Under the pieces are notes generated by a model, which made no database searches, had not been told where the DNA came from, and was given only the letters and a program-made list of their open reading frames with translations. From positions 1 through 22,615 of the IMG/VR virus record IMGVR_UViG_3300025155_000041: DNA of 22,615 nt; one strand, written 5' to 3'. Source of the stretch: a virus. Numbering within the stretch: the stretch's first letter is position 1; every line of letters starts with the position of its first letter. Of the stretch, positions 15,823 to 20,981 are shown in pieces. The position numbers and the translations under genes are program-made.

Positions 15823-15881
15823 GGCAATACCAAGTCGATTACAGGTTGGGTTGCTCAATCCTCGTTGTCAATGGGTTGCAC

Positions 15882-15899
15882 TGTTGCGGGATTGCAACA
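15882..15899. promoter_or_regulatory. 18-bp palindrome family, copy 4 (upstream of P1)
   Basis: TGTTGC-GGGATT-GCAACA, 29 bp upstream of the P1 -35 box. A member of the recurring TGTTGC-N6-GCAACA set (400, 9020, 13575, 15882, 20333). The location suits a transcriptional operator. Confidence 0.6.
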
Positions 15900-15928
15900 G
15901 CGAGGCGAGGACGAGCTGCATGGCTAAT

Positions 15929-15957
15929 TTGACAAGGTAGCGACCTCATGGTATATT
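15929..15957 (+). promoter_or_regulatory. Promoter P1 (sigma70-type)
   Basis: TTGACA (15929-15934), a spacer of exactly 17 nt and TATATT (15952-15957), then GTGG. The -35 box is perfect and the -10 has one mismatch. The same layout and flanks recur at P2 and P3. The start site would fall near 15964, about 22 nt before the first gene of the operon. Confidence 0.88.
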
Positions 15958-15985
15958 GTGGGAACAATGACACAGGAGAATCCCA

Positions 15986-16165
15986 ATGGCGGAGAAGAAA
16001 CTTCCCACGGTCGACGAGTTGATCGACAGAAACAAGGAGCTTGAGGAGCAGCTGGAATCGGTGGGGCGCAGAGCTCACATGCTGGCCGGCAAACTCGCGA
16101 AGATTCGCGAAGCGTTGGAGGGTGTGCCAGGGTTGCCCGCGACGGCGTACAAGCTTCTGCGGTAA
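15986..16165 (+). CDS. 59-residue coiled-coil protein, first gene after P1
   Basis: ATG at 15986 with ACAGGAGAA upstream and stop at 16163-16165. The protein starts MAEKKLPTVDELIDRNKELE and continues as a heptad-like helix (LEEQLESVGRRAHMLAGKLA), ending in a short Pro/Gly turn and AYKLLR. It is a small coiled-coil protein, perhaps a regulator or dimer partner; I do not recognise a family. It is the first gene transcribed from P1. The stop codon is followed after one base by the first bases of the hammerhead ribozyme, so cleavage would leave this coding sequence on the 5' product. Confidence 0.82.
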   Translation: MAEKKLPTVDELIDRNKELEEQLESVGRRAHMLAGKLAKIREALEGVPGLPATAYKLLR

Positions 16166-16166
16166 G

Positions 16167-16242
16167 CTTCCCAGGTCGAAACCCAACGACGGGAGTCGTA
16201 GGGTAGCAGCGTAGATGCGTTGCCTGATGAGACCACAGGAGG
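16167..16242 (+). ncRNA. Type II hammerhead ribozyme
   Basis: All parts of the hammerhead fold are present. The core CTGATGA is at 16224-16230 and GAA plus the paired A at 16178-16181. Stem III is ACCCAACGAC (16181-16190) with GTCGTAGGGT (16195-16204), one A/A mismatch, capped by the GNRA tetraloop GGGA. The UH site is T16204-A16205, with predicted cleavage between 16205 and 16206. Stem I is GCAGCG (16206-16211) with CGTTGC (16218-16223), including one G-U pair, and loop TAGATG. Stem II is GGTC (16174-16177) with GACC (16231-16234), then an internal loop and CTTCC (16167-16171) with GGAGG (16238-16242). Stem II is the open helix, defining type II. It fills the gap between two genes exactly. 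Activity is predicted, not shown. Confidence 0.92.
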
Positions 16243-16247
16243 ATGCG

Positions 16248-16454
16248 ATGTACCGCATGACAAAGAGCGAACGACGTAAGGCGCGCAAGGCCGCACGGGC
16301 AGAGAGCCAACCATTGACTGGCGAGTTAGCGATTGAACGCAACTCACAACCAGAAGAGTTCTCAGAAACTCGTCGTGGTTACGTTGCGCGGGATCGGTGG
16401 GCGCGACGGTATGATGAACTCAACGGTGCGCCGGAAAGCGAATACGATCGTTGA
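16248..16454 (+). CDS. Small basic protein downstream of ribozyme
   Basis: 68 residues from the ATG at 16248, chosen because AGGAGG lies 5 nt upstream; earlier in-frame starts lie inside the ribozyme. The start MYRMTKSERRKARKAARAES is strongly basic, and the second half is more acidic (RRYDELNGAPESEYDR). The basic helix could bind nucleic acid, but no family is recognised. Its ribosome site is within stem II of the hammerhead ribozyme, so its translation may depend on ribozyme folding or cleavage. A strong hairpin follows at 16467. Confidence 0.8.
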   Translation: MYRMTKSERRKARKAARAESQPLTGELAIERNSQPEEFSETRRGYVARDRWARRYDELNGAPESEYDR

Positions 16455-16466
16455 GACAGCACCTCA

Positions 16467-16501
16467 CAAACCCACGAGGGACACGATCCTTCGTGGGTTT
16501 G
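16467..16501 (+). terminator. Strong hairpin, terminator-like
   Basis: Arms CAAACCCACGAGGGA (16467-16481) and TCCTTCGTGGGTTTG (16487-16501) pair over 15 positions with one G-U, loop CACGA. The GGGTTT end of the stem is typical, but no T-run follows. It closes the P1 unit and lies just before P2. Confidence 0.75.
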
Positions 16502-16528
16502 GCACGTCGGGGAGTTGCCCAAGGTTAT

Positions 16529-16557
16529 TTGACAACTCCCAAACCTGATGGTATGAT
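16529..16557 (+). promoter_or_regulatory. Promoter P2 (sigma70-type)
   Basis: TTGACA (16529-16534), 17-nt spacer, TATGAT (16552-16557), then TGTGG. The bases ATGGTAT at the spacer end match P1. Predicted start near 16564, only a few bases before an ATG at 16568. Confidence 0.88.
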
Positions 16558-16597
16558 TGTGGATGCAATGCCATGCCCACATGCGACCAACTTTCCC

Positions 16598-16801
16598 ATG
16601 ACTGTCGCACAACTTCGACGCCATCTTGCGAAACTACCCGACTCAACGAATGTGTCGGTGTTGCTCGCACAATCTCCAACATGTGGATTATCTCGCGAAC
16701 CTATCACTGACATATTTGTCGGTGAAACTGAACGCGGGACAAAGTTTGTCAAACTTGTTGTGGTTGTGCCGAAATCTGTGTTAGCACGGGACCTTTGGTA
16801 A
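16598..16801 (+). CDS. Small phage-type protein, MTVAQL family-like
   Basis: 67 residues from ATG 16598 (MTVAQLRRHLAKLPDSTNVS). Many small phage proteins begin in this way: a helix ending in a Pro and a charged turn, then a beta sheet. Here FVGETERGTKFVKLVVVVPK follows. An in-frame ATG at 16568 would add ten residues and be nearly leaderless relative to P2. Neither has a ribosome site, so the start is uncertain. The stop overlaps the next ATG (TAATG). Function unknown. Confidence 0.75.
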   Translation: MTVAQLRRHLAKLPDSTNVSVLLAQSPTCGLSREPITDIFVGETERGTKFVKLVVVVPKSVLARDLW

Positions 16802-17430
16802 TGACCTCCCAAACCTGTCCCAAATGTAAAGCAATCCCCCGAAAGGGGCGGCTTACGCACTTGCTCACGTGTCCGTTGAGGCCGGAGCCAAAGACCGACG
16901 AACGTGGACGCGTGCTTCGCAACGTTCGTGGGCCATCACGCCTTGCGTCCATGCGTTGGTGTCCGAGTTGCCAAGACATGCGGCCCACCTTGTGGGACGA
17001 ATGCGAAACGTGTGGTGCGCAACTCACGAAGCACGTCGCGAAGACTCAATCACACGTCCAATTCAAGGCTCCGTCCGGGACAATGACTAAGGTGGAGCTA
17101 CTCGCATTGTTCAATACCTCAGGGATGTTCCGACCGAGGTACGACTACATCAGCGTGGGACCACAGGTTGGCGACGTGGGTGAGCGAGACATCGTGCCTC
17201 ACACCACAGAATGTCCGGGATGCAAACGTCGCCAGATCGCCGGCATGTACAAGGTGGAATACACCGACGGGCATGTGGAGATCGAACTGGCTTGCACGCA
17301 ATGCGCGTCGTGGACGATACCACGCAGGCTTGGGTTCGGTGTGCCAGTCGTGGCAACTGTGGGATGCCTCGCCACCGTGGTATGTGTTGCCTCGGATGCG
17401 TGGAAAGTCGAATCGACAATGGAGGGATGA
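16801..17430 (+). CDS. Multi-zinc-ribbon protein
   Basis: 209 residues. Three cysteine-rich sites are visible: CPKC (6-9) with H20/C24; CPSC (54-57) with CETC (68-71); and CPGC (138-141) with CTQC (165-168). The last two are zinc-ribbon pairs. The spacing suggests a zinc-binding protein that contacts nucleic acid or protein. A hydrophobic segment near the C-terminus (about 176-197) may be a buried helix or membrane segment. The ATG overlaps the previous stop by 1 nt and the end overlaps the next ATG. No family name can be given. It may be a transcription or mRNA-handling factor, which is inference. Confidence 0.82.
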   Translation: MTSQTCPKCKAIPRKGRLTHLLTCPLRPEPKTDERGRVLRNVRGPSRLASMRWCPSCQDMRPTLWDECETCGAQLTKHVAKTQSHVQFKAPSGTMTKVELLALFNTSGMFRPRYDYISVGPQVGDVGERDIVPHTTECPGCKRRQIAGMYKVEYTDGHVEIELACTQCASWTIPRRLGFGVPVVATVGCLATVVCVASDAWKVESTMEG

Positions 17431-17645
17431 TGAGTATTACCAACAGGCAGATGATCGAACTCTTGCAACGTGAGTTTGATCCAGACGAACCGTTCATGAT
17501 TGATCTCGTGAATCTCAACATGTTCGGTAAGAACGAGGAGTCGGACAGATTGATCTTTGGTTTGGAGGTCAGCGAAATCGAGTCCACGCGTGTGAGTGAT
17601 TACATCGAGGCAACACTGGTGCATCCAGCATTGGAGAGAACATGA
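17430..17645 (+). CDS. Small phage protein, unknown
   Basis: 71 residues from ATG 17430; an ATG at 17427 is also in frame but leaves no gap from GGAGGG. The start MSITNRQMIELLQREFDPDE and later FGLEVSEIESTRVSDYIEAT suggest a small alpha/beta protein. The opening MIELLQREFDPDEPFMI resembles openings common in small phage proteins next to MTVAQL-type genes. The end overlaps the next ATG by 4 nt. Function unknown. Confidence 0.78.
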   Translation: MSITNRQMIELLQREFDPDEPFMIDLVNLNMFGKNEESDRLIFGLEVSEIESTRVSDYIEATLVHPALERT

Positions 17646-17776
17646 GACACCGGAAGCGTCGGGCAAAGCGCGAGATTGTGACTATCCCCAATCCTCGCAA
17701 TCCACTCAAGCCTGATCGCAACGCTGTGTGGACGAAGGCTACAAAGTCAAATCGAGTAGGAAAATCAAAGCAGTAG
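17642..17776 (+). CDS. 44-residue very basic protein
   Basis: Starts by ATGA overlap with the previous stop and ends at TAG 17774-17776. The sequence MRHRKRRAKREIVTIPNPRN has a net charge well above +10 and continues with Lys/Arg throughout. Possible roles include nucleic-acid binding or ribosome-like contacts; no family is recognised. The coupled start supports a real gene despite the size. The tRNA-like element lies directly downstream. Confidence 0.68.
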   Translation: MRHRKRRAKREIVTIPNPRNPLKPDRNAVWTKATKSNRVGKSKQ

Positions 17777-17786
17777 GTTCTCGGGC

Positions 17787-17832
17787 TGCGCCACAGGGAC
17801 GCTTCGACACGGTTCGATTCCGTGATGGCGTA
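17787..17832 (+). ncRNA. tRNA-like minihelix (T-arm plus acceptor-like stem), not a full tRNA
   Basis: CACGG-TTCGATT-CCGTG (17808-17824) is a textbook T-arm: 5-bp stem, 7-nt loop with TTC-R-A. It is enclosed by TGCGCCA (17787-17793) and TGGCGTA (17826-17832), a 7-bp stem with one G-U. There is no D-arm or anticodon arm of proper geometry and no CCA. It lies in the gap before the gene at 17861. It could be a regulatory tRNA mimic, a tRNA remnant such as an attachment site, or chance. Confidence 0.4.
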
Positions 17833-17833
17833 A

Positions 17834-17849
17834 TAAGGCAAAACTTATC
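17834..17849 (+). repeat. Small hairpin ATAAG/CTTAT before ribosome site
   Basis: ATAAG and CTTAT around a GCAAAA loop, immediately before AGGAG of the gene at 17861. It is weak (5 bp) and may only mark an unstructured spacer. Confidence 0.35.
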
Positions 17850-17860
17850 AGGAGATCTCA

Positions 17861-18340
17861 ATGCCCTCCGACGCTGAGAAGTTCTTTCCTGCGGCTACCG
17901 CTGCGATGCGACGAGTCGCGCCTGAGATGGCTCGACGTGGATACCCACCACAAGAATTTGCCTCGACTGTGATTAGGACTGCACAGCTCACAGCACTGCT
18001 TGCGTGTTCTACACATGCATCCGAGGACCTCATGGTCTCCGCGTTGTTTGAGGAAGCGGCGAGACTCATGACGTTGTATTGGCAGGTTGAGGTCGAGCTA
18101 GTCAATGACGGAGACACAGCACACTTTCACATACAGGAGAGACGCTCATGCTCATCCACACAGGCACTGACTGCGCGCACACTGGCTTCGGGTTGTGTCG
18201 CAACTGTCGCGAACCGATGCGAGTCAAGTACTCGGGTGACAACAGGTTGCTCGCACCGCTTGCGATGCTGCTCAAGGACGGCGAACTCGCTCCACGCAAT
18301 GGGCAGGAGTTCAAGATCACCTACACCTTGCTCGCGTTGA
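17861..18340 (+). CDS. Unknown protein with apparent lost stop codon
   Basis: 159 residues as written. Residues 1-96 form a normal globular protein (FFPAATAAMRRVAPEMARRG, ALFEEAARLMTLYWQVEVEL, ending HFHIQERRS). Residues 97-159 are Cys/Ser/Arg-rich and read on over the next gene in another frame. At the expected end the sequence is TCA-TGC, where nearby gene pairs have TCA-TGA overlapping the next ATG. A change at 18151 would explain the lost stop. The family is unknown; AGGAG precedes the ATG. The native protein probably had 96 residues. Confidence 0.72.
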   Translation: MPSDAEKFFPAATAAMRRVAPEMARRGYPPQEFASTVIRTAQLTALLACSTHASEDLMVSALFEEAARLMTLYWQVEVELVNDGDTAHFHIQERRSCSSTQALTARTLASGCVATVANRCESSTRVTTGCSHRLRCCSRTANSLHAMGRSSRSPTPCSR

Positions 18341-18381
18341 GCCCACGCCACACATGCAGCAGGCAGTGCAGTCATGCCTAA
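18148..18381 (+). CDS. Small zinc-binding protein
   Basis: 77 residues with ACAGGAGAG before the ATG. CRNC (17-20) near the start and HTCSRQC (68-74) at the end form a split four-cysteine site, as in CRxC...CSxxC zinc fingers. The middle (SGDNRLLAPLAMLLKDGELA) is mixed. Its start lies inside the extended upstream reading frame and its end overlaps the next start (ATGCCTAA). It is one of several zinc-ribbon genes in this operon. Exact function unknown. Confidence 0.78.
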   Translation: MLIHTGTDCAHTGFGLCRNCREPMRVKYSGDNRLLAPLAMLLKDGELAPRNGQEFKITYTLLALSPRHTCSRQCSHA

Positions 18382-18913
18382 CTCGAGCTTGCCCCAAAGG
18401 ATCACACAGTCGTTGGCAGTACAATGTGGTCATGTCTTTGCGTCATGTGTCTGCATTCGCGCTGCAGGTCACACTGGTCCACACGTATGTGACTGTGGTG
18501 GAGCCGTAGGCGATGGTGTAGAGCCTGTAGTCTATGCGATGCCTAAGTTTCCAAGATTACTAACATCTGAGACCGTCGAGGCATACGCGGCTCAGTGGAA
18601 GGAGTCCTGCGTGCGATGCAATCGTGAGATCGTGCCTTTCGGCGCAGCATCCGGGGCAAACGACGATGGAGTGTGTCTCGTGTGTTTGGCTGAGGCAGAT
18701 GGATACATAAGTGTCATTGCCTGGATGGAAGCACAAGAAGAAATGCAGTCAACCAACGATGCAATCGAAGCTATCATCATCGGGCTGGATTATCTGACCT
18801 TTGAGGGCACAGATGATGACTTGAAACAGGCACTTAAGCTTCGATCAAAGCAGAGCGGAGTGTCTGTCGAGGTCCAAGTCAAAGCAATAGTTGATAGGTT
18901 GACCTTGCGATGA
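18374..18913 (+). CDS. Cysteine-rich phage protein, two zinc sites
   Basis: 179 residues. The first site is CVCIRAAGHTGPHVCDC (25-41), a C-x-C...HxGxHxCxC pattern known from phage and actinobacterial proteins that bind zinc. The second is CVRC (79-82) with CLVC (101-104), a zinc ribbon. The C-terminal third is helical and acidic (FEGTDDDLKQALKLRSKQSG). The ATG overlaps the previous gene by 8 nt. A nucleic-acid-linked role is possible; function unknown. Confidence 0.78.
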   Translation: MPNSSLPQRITQSLAVQCGHVFASCVCIRAAGHTGPHVCDCGGAVGDGVEPVVYAMPKFPRLLTSETVEAYAAQWKESCVRCNREIVPFGAASGANDDGVCLVCLAEADGYISVIAWMEAQEEMQSTNDAIEAIIIGLDYLTFEGTDDDLKQALKLRSKQSGVSVEVQVKAIVDRLTLR

Positions 18914-19041
18914 CTCAATCCAAGCTCGCGATATTGCTTGCCTCAATCAACTTTGGATTGTGGCTTGTGACAGGCAACGTGATCTCGATTGTCATAGTGG
19001 CAAGCTTGGTTACGTTTGCGGGACGAAGATGGTTGGGATAA
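18910..19041 (+). CDS. 43-residue membrane protein
   Basis: Starts by ATGA overlap and ends at TAA 19039-19041. MTQSKLAILLASINFGLWLV is followed by ISIVIVASLVTFAGRRWLG. Two hydrophobic stretches around a short turn, or one long helix, with a basic end, mark it as an inner-membrane peptide. It could be a holin-like or superinfection-related peptide, but size alone cannot decide. The coupled start supports it. Confidence 0.68.
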   Translation: MTQSKLAILLASINFGLWLVTGNVISIVIVASLVTFAGRRWLG

Positions 19042-19063
19042 CTCACAAACAGGAGACCTTACA

Positions 19064-19300
19064 ATGAACAAGGCACAACGCACAACGCTGGCACGAGTAA
19101 GCGCAGTGCTCAGCACTCAACTCAACCTCGTGCAGGAAGTCACCGCAGAGGAGCAGGAACGCTTCGACAACATGTCGGAGACGACGCAGCAAGGTGAGAA
19201 GGGAGACGAGTGTGGCGAGGAAATCTCCACATTGGAAGAGATCTCAAGCAACATCGAGGGTGCGATCGAGGAGTTGGACAACTTGTCACAGGAGAACTGA
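19064..19300 (+). CDS. Small acidic coiled-coil phage protein
   Basis: 78 residues from ATG 19064 (ACAGGAGA 7 nt upstream); longer in-frame starts overlap the previous gene and lack a ribosome site. MNKAQRTTLARVSAVLSTQL, then EEQERFDNMSETTQQGEKGD and a helix IEGAIEELDNLSQEN. This pattern (a helix, EEQExFDN, a Gly-rich break, then a second helix) is common in small phage proteins of unknown function. The C-terminal SQEN comes from the ribosome site of the next gene. Confidence 0.82.
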   Translation: MNKAQRTTLARVSAVLSTQLNLVQEVTAEEQERFDNMSETTQQGEKGDECGEEISTLEEISSNIEGAIEELDNLSQEN

Positions 19301-19301
19301 G

Positions 19302-19595
19302 ATGGGACTCTACATCAACTTCACACCAGACGGACCACTGAGTGCGCTTGGCAAGGCAAGAGATATTCTCGCTCAATGGCCTGGAGCGCGGAAGCTTTCA
19401 GAGACTCCACGAGAGTTTGTGGCTGATCTCGTCGTTGTTGTCAACAACGGCATGTTCGATGCGGCAGGATGGTGCTTTGACAAGCGTGAGTTCGAGGAAT
19501 TCAGCGATCCGAACGACGGTAGGTCGAAAGTATGGTTGATCGTTCCAGGAGTAGCAGAACTGTTCCCACACATGAAGGCATCACAGGAAAATTGA
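19302..19595 (+). CDS. Small phage protein, unknown
   Basis: 97 residues from ATG 19302, AGGAGA upstream. MGLYINFTPDGPLSALGKAR, DILAQWPGARKLSETPREFV, ADLVVVVNNGMFDAAGWCFD, ending PHMKASQEN. Soluble alpha/beta in appearance, with a hydrophobic core strand LVVVVNNGMFDAA. The opening resembles widespread phage proteins whose role is unknown. It ends with the same SQEN as the previous protein because the next ribosome site is in frame. Confidence 0.78.
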   Translation: MGLYINFTPDGPLSALGKARDILAQWPGARKLSETPREFVADLVVVVNNGMFDAAGWCFDKREFEEFSDPNDGRSKVWLIVPGVAELFPHMKASQEN

Positions 19596-19596
19596 G

Positions 19597-19728
19597 ATGC
19601 AACGATTAACCAAGATGCTTCTGCAAACGTTTGATTGGATCTGGTTTGGCCCGTACTGCCGAACACGCAAACTGAAGCGTGAGTATCCGGAGTTGTACAG
19701 GTTTCTCTACCCCGAACAGGAGACATGA
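19597..19728 (+). CDS. 43-residue protein, unknown
   Basis: ATG 19597 with ACAGGAAA upstream, stop 19726-19728. MQRLTKMLLQTFDWIWFGPY, then basic RTRKLKREYPELYRFLYPEQ. An amphipathic start with several aromatic residues could associate with the membrane or a partner protein. No family recognised. Its end again encodes the next ribosome site (EQET). Confidence 0.65.
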   Translation: MQRLTKMLLQTFDWIWFGPYCRTRKLKREYPELYRFLYPEQET

Positions 19729-19731
19729 CTC

Positions 19732-19917
19732 ATGCGACTCACATTCGAGTTCTCGAAAGAAACCAAGGGCGCGGTGCAATACCACGAGATCGAAGGCTCC
19801 GATCCGTTGGGCGAGCCCATCGTGGGCACGCTGTACGTGCGCAAGTCAGGGCTGCGCAAGTTGGGGGCGAGTACGATCCCGAAGCAGGTCACGATAGACC
19901 TGGAGGTGGGCTCATGA
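19732..19917 (+). CDS. Small phage beta-protein family
   Basis: 61 residues. MRLTFEFSKETKGAVQYHEI, then DPLGEPIVGTLYVRKSGLRK, ending KQVTIDLEVGS. The VGTLYVRKSxL...G...I.V.I phrase recurs in many small phage proteins in early regions, of unknown function. An ACAGGAGA site precedes the ATG and the end overlaps the next ATG by 4 nt. Confidence 0.8.
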   Translation: MRLTFEFSKETKGAVQYHEIEGSDPLGEPIVGTLYVRKSGLRKLGASTIPKQVTIDLEVGS

Positions 19918-20327
19918 CTCGCATCGTAATCAACGCTTGCTACGGTGGCTTTGGAGTTAGCATCGAGGCAATGAAAGCGCTTGTTGAGCGTGGGAGTGAC
20001 GTGATCGCGACGGTCACGATGGAGGAGTACACAAGAGGTAATATCCTCCCAAGTTTCTTGGCCGAACTTGTTGATGCTGGTGACGGGTATCAGACTCAGA
20101 AGTGGGCAAGGTCGCTGTTCAAGGATGGCTTAGTGTATTATATTGAGCGCGAACGCGAGGGTCGCACTGATCCAATCCTTGTCAATGTCGTGGAGGAGTT
20201 GGGCGAGATGGCGAACGGTCCACATGCAGAACTCAAAATCGTCGACGTGCCGGATGATGTGGAATGGGAGATTGCAGAGTATGATGGAATCGAGTGGGTG
20301 GCCGAGAAGCATCGCACGTGGGAATGA
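19914..20327 (+). CDS. Widespread phage protein with C-terminal EYDGIEWVAEKHRTW signature
   Basis: 137 residues from the ATGA-coupled ATG at 19914. It opens MTRIVINACYGGFGVSIEAM, contains GRTDPILVNVVEELGEMANG, and ends DVEWEIAEYDGIEWVAEKHR. I recognise this as a family seen in many phages and prophages of unrelated hosts, always of unknown function. The strong conservation of the ending suggests an interaction or active-site surface. An 18-bp palindrome follows it. Confidence 0.86.
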   Translation: MTRIVINACYGGFGVSIEAMKALVERGSDVIATVTMEEYTRGNILPSFLAELVDAGDGYQTQKWARSLFKDGLVYYIEREREGRTDPILVNVVEELGEMANGPHAELKIVDVPDDVEWEIAEYDGIEWVAEKHRTWE

Positions 20328-20332
20328 CCCAC

Positions 20333-20350
20333 TGTTGCAGAATTGCAACA
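20333..20350. promoter_or_regulatory. 18-bp palindrome family, copy 5
   Basis: TGTTGC-AGAATT-GCAACA in the 40-nt gap between two genes, 17 nt before the next ATG. Same family as 400, 9020, 13575 and 15882. Confidence 0.6.
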
Positions 20351-20367
20351 CTCAACAAGAGAATCAG

Positions 20368-20751
20368 ATGATCGACATGACAGACGTCGAGCGCCCGCTC
20401 ACCCAGTCAATGGCTCGCGAGTGGTGTGCTGCGCTGCGCAGTGGCACGTTTGAGCAAGGTCACGAGTGTCTCACACAACCGGCAGACGAGGAAGAAGGTC
20501 TCCCCGAGCGTGACTGCTGCCTCGGTGTGGCGAACAAGATCTTTAACCTCGCCATTTCTTCCCCTAGACTTACGCTCTCCAAGCACTGGCCTTCGGAAGA
20601 ATCCATGCTTCTTCTTCCCAGACATGTCCAAGAAACTCTCTACAACCTCAACGATGGTCTCGGAGGTTTAACGAGACATTCCTTCGAGCAGATCGCTACC
20701 TACATCGAGACCGAGATTCTTCCACGACTGGCCGAGGAAACTCAGCCATGA
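20368..20751 (+). CDS. Phage protein, AALRSG-QG-CCLGV family
   Basis: 127 residues from ATG 20368; only a weak AAGAGAA ribosome site is seen. WCAALRSGTFEQGHECL, DCCLGVANKIFNLAISSP and NDGLGGLTRHSFEQIATYIE fit a widespread phage protein (ALRSGxYxQG...CCLGVL...LND...FxEIADxIE) of unknown function. The paired Cys may bind metal. The weak site and the upstream palindrome suggest its translation is controlled. Confidence 0.82.
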   Translation: MIDMTDVERPLTQSMAREWCAALRSGTFEQGHECLTQPADEEEGLPERDCCLGVANKIFNLAISSPRLTLSKHWPSEESMLLLPRHVQETLYNLNDGLGGLTRHSFEQIATYIETEILPRLAEETQP

Positions 20752-20981
20752 GGATGACCAAGGACACACGAGCCATGCTACTTGATGGTGCCGTGCGAGC
20801 AGCCGAACTCTGGCACGGTGAACAAACCGGTGGGCCGAACGAGGAAGCCCACGCCGAGCTCACAAGACTCATGCGTCAGGCATTGGCAGAGACCTTCGGA
20901 GTCTCAACCAAGCAATCAACGGTTGACCAGAGTCTGATCGAACTGATCGAGTCATTCTATCCACAGGAGAATGAGTCATGA
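20748..20981 (+). CDS. Small helical protein, unknown
   Basis: 77 residues, ATG 20748 overlapping the previous TGA. MRMTKDTRAMLLDGAVRAAE, then ELTRLMRQALAETFGVSTKQ, ending SFYPQENES. All-helical and soluble; no family recognised. The PQEN ending again encodes the next ribosome site. Confidence 0.76.
   Translation: MRMTKDTRAMLLDGAVRAAELWHGEQTGGPNEEAHAELTRLMRQALAETFGVSTKQSTVDQSLIELIESFYPQENES

Larger units (their letters stand above)
15396..15985. other. 590-bp gene-free control region (ori candidate)
   Basis: No supported gene. In order it holds GCAAC pentamers at 15400, 15409, 15425, 15446, 15456 and 15500, and a terminator-like hairpin (15435-15468). A GCGGTG/CACCGC hairpin lies near 15516-15538, followed by a TTCAGTC/GACTGAA hairpin (15621-15645). 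An AT-rich block lies at about 15668-15699 (A8, then TATATATA), then purine-rich GCAAG repeats, a G9 run (15764-15772), a perfect 14-bp palindrome (15809-15822), an 18-bp palindrome (15882-15899) and promoter P1. Iteron-like repeats beside an AT-rich block are the usual layout of a replication origin; this is inference. Confidence 0.6.

Noticed and set aside
15822-15941. 39-codon frame from ATG 15822
   Set aside because: No ribosome site, runs across the palindrome and the P1 -35 box, and has no protein-like pattern.
17758-17832. Full tRNA gene
   Set aside because: Only the T-arm and an acceptor-like stem fit; the 5' acceptor, D-arm and anticodon arm at normal distances do not pair, and CCA is absent.
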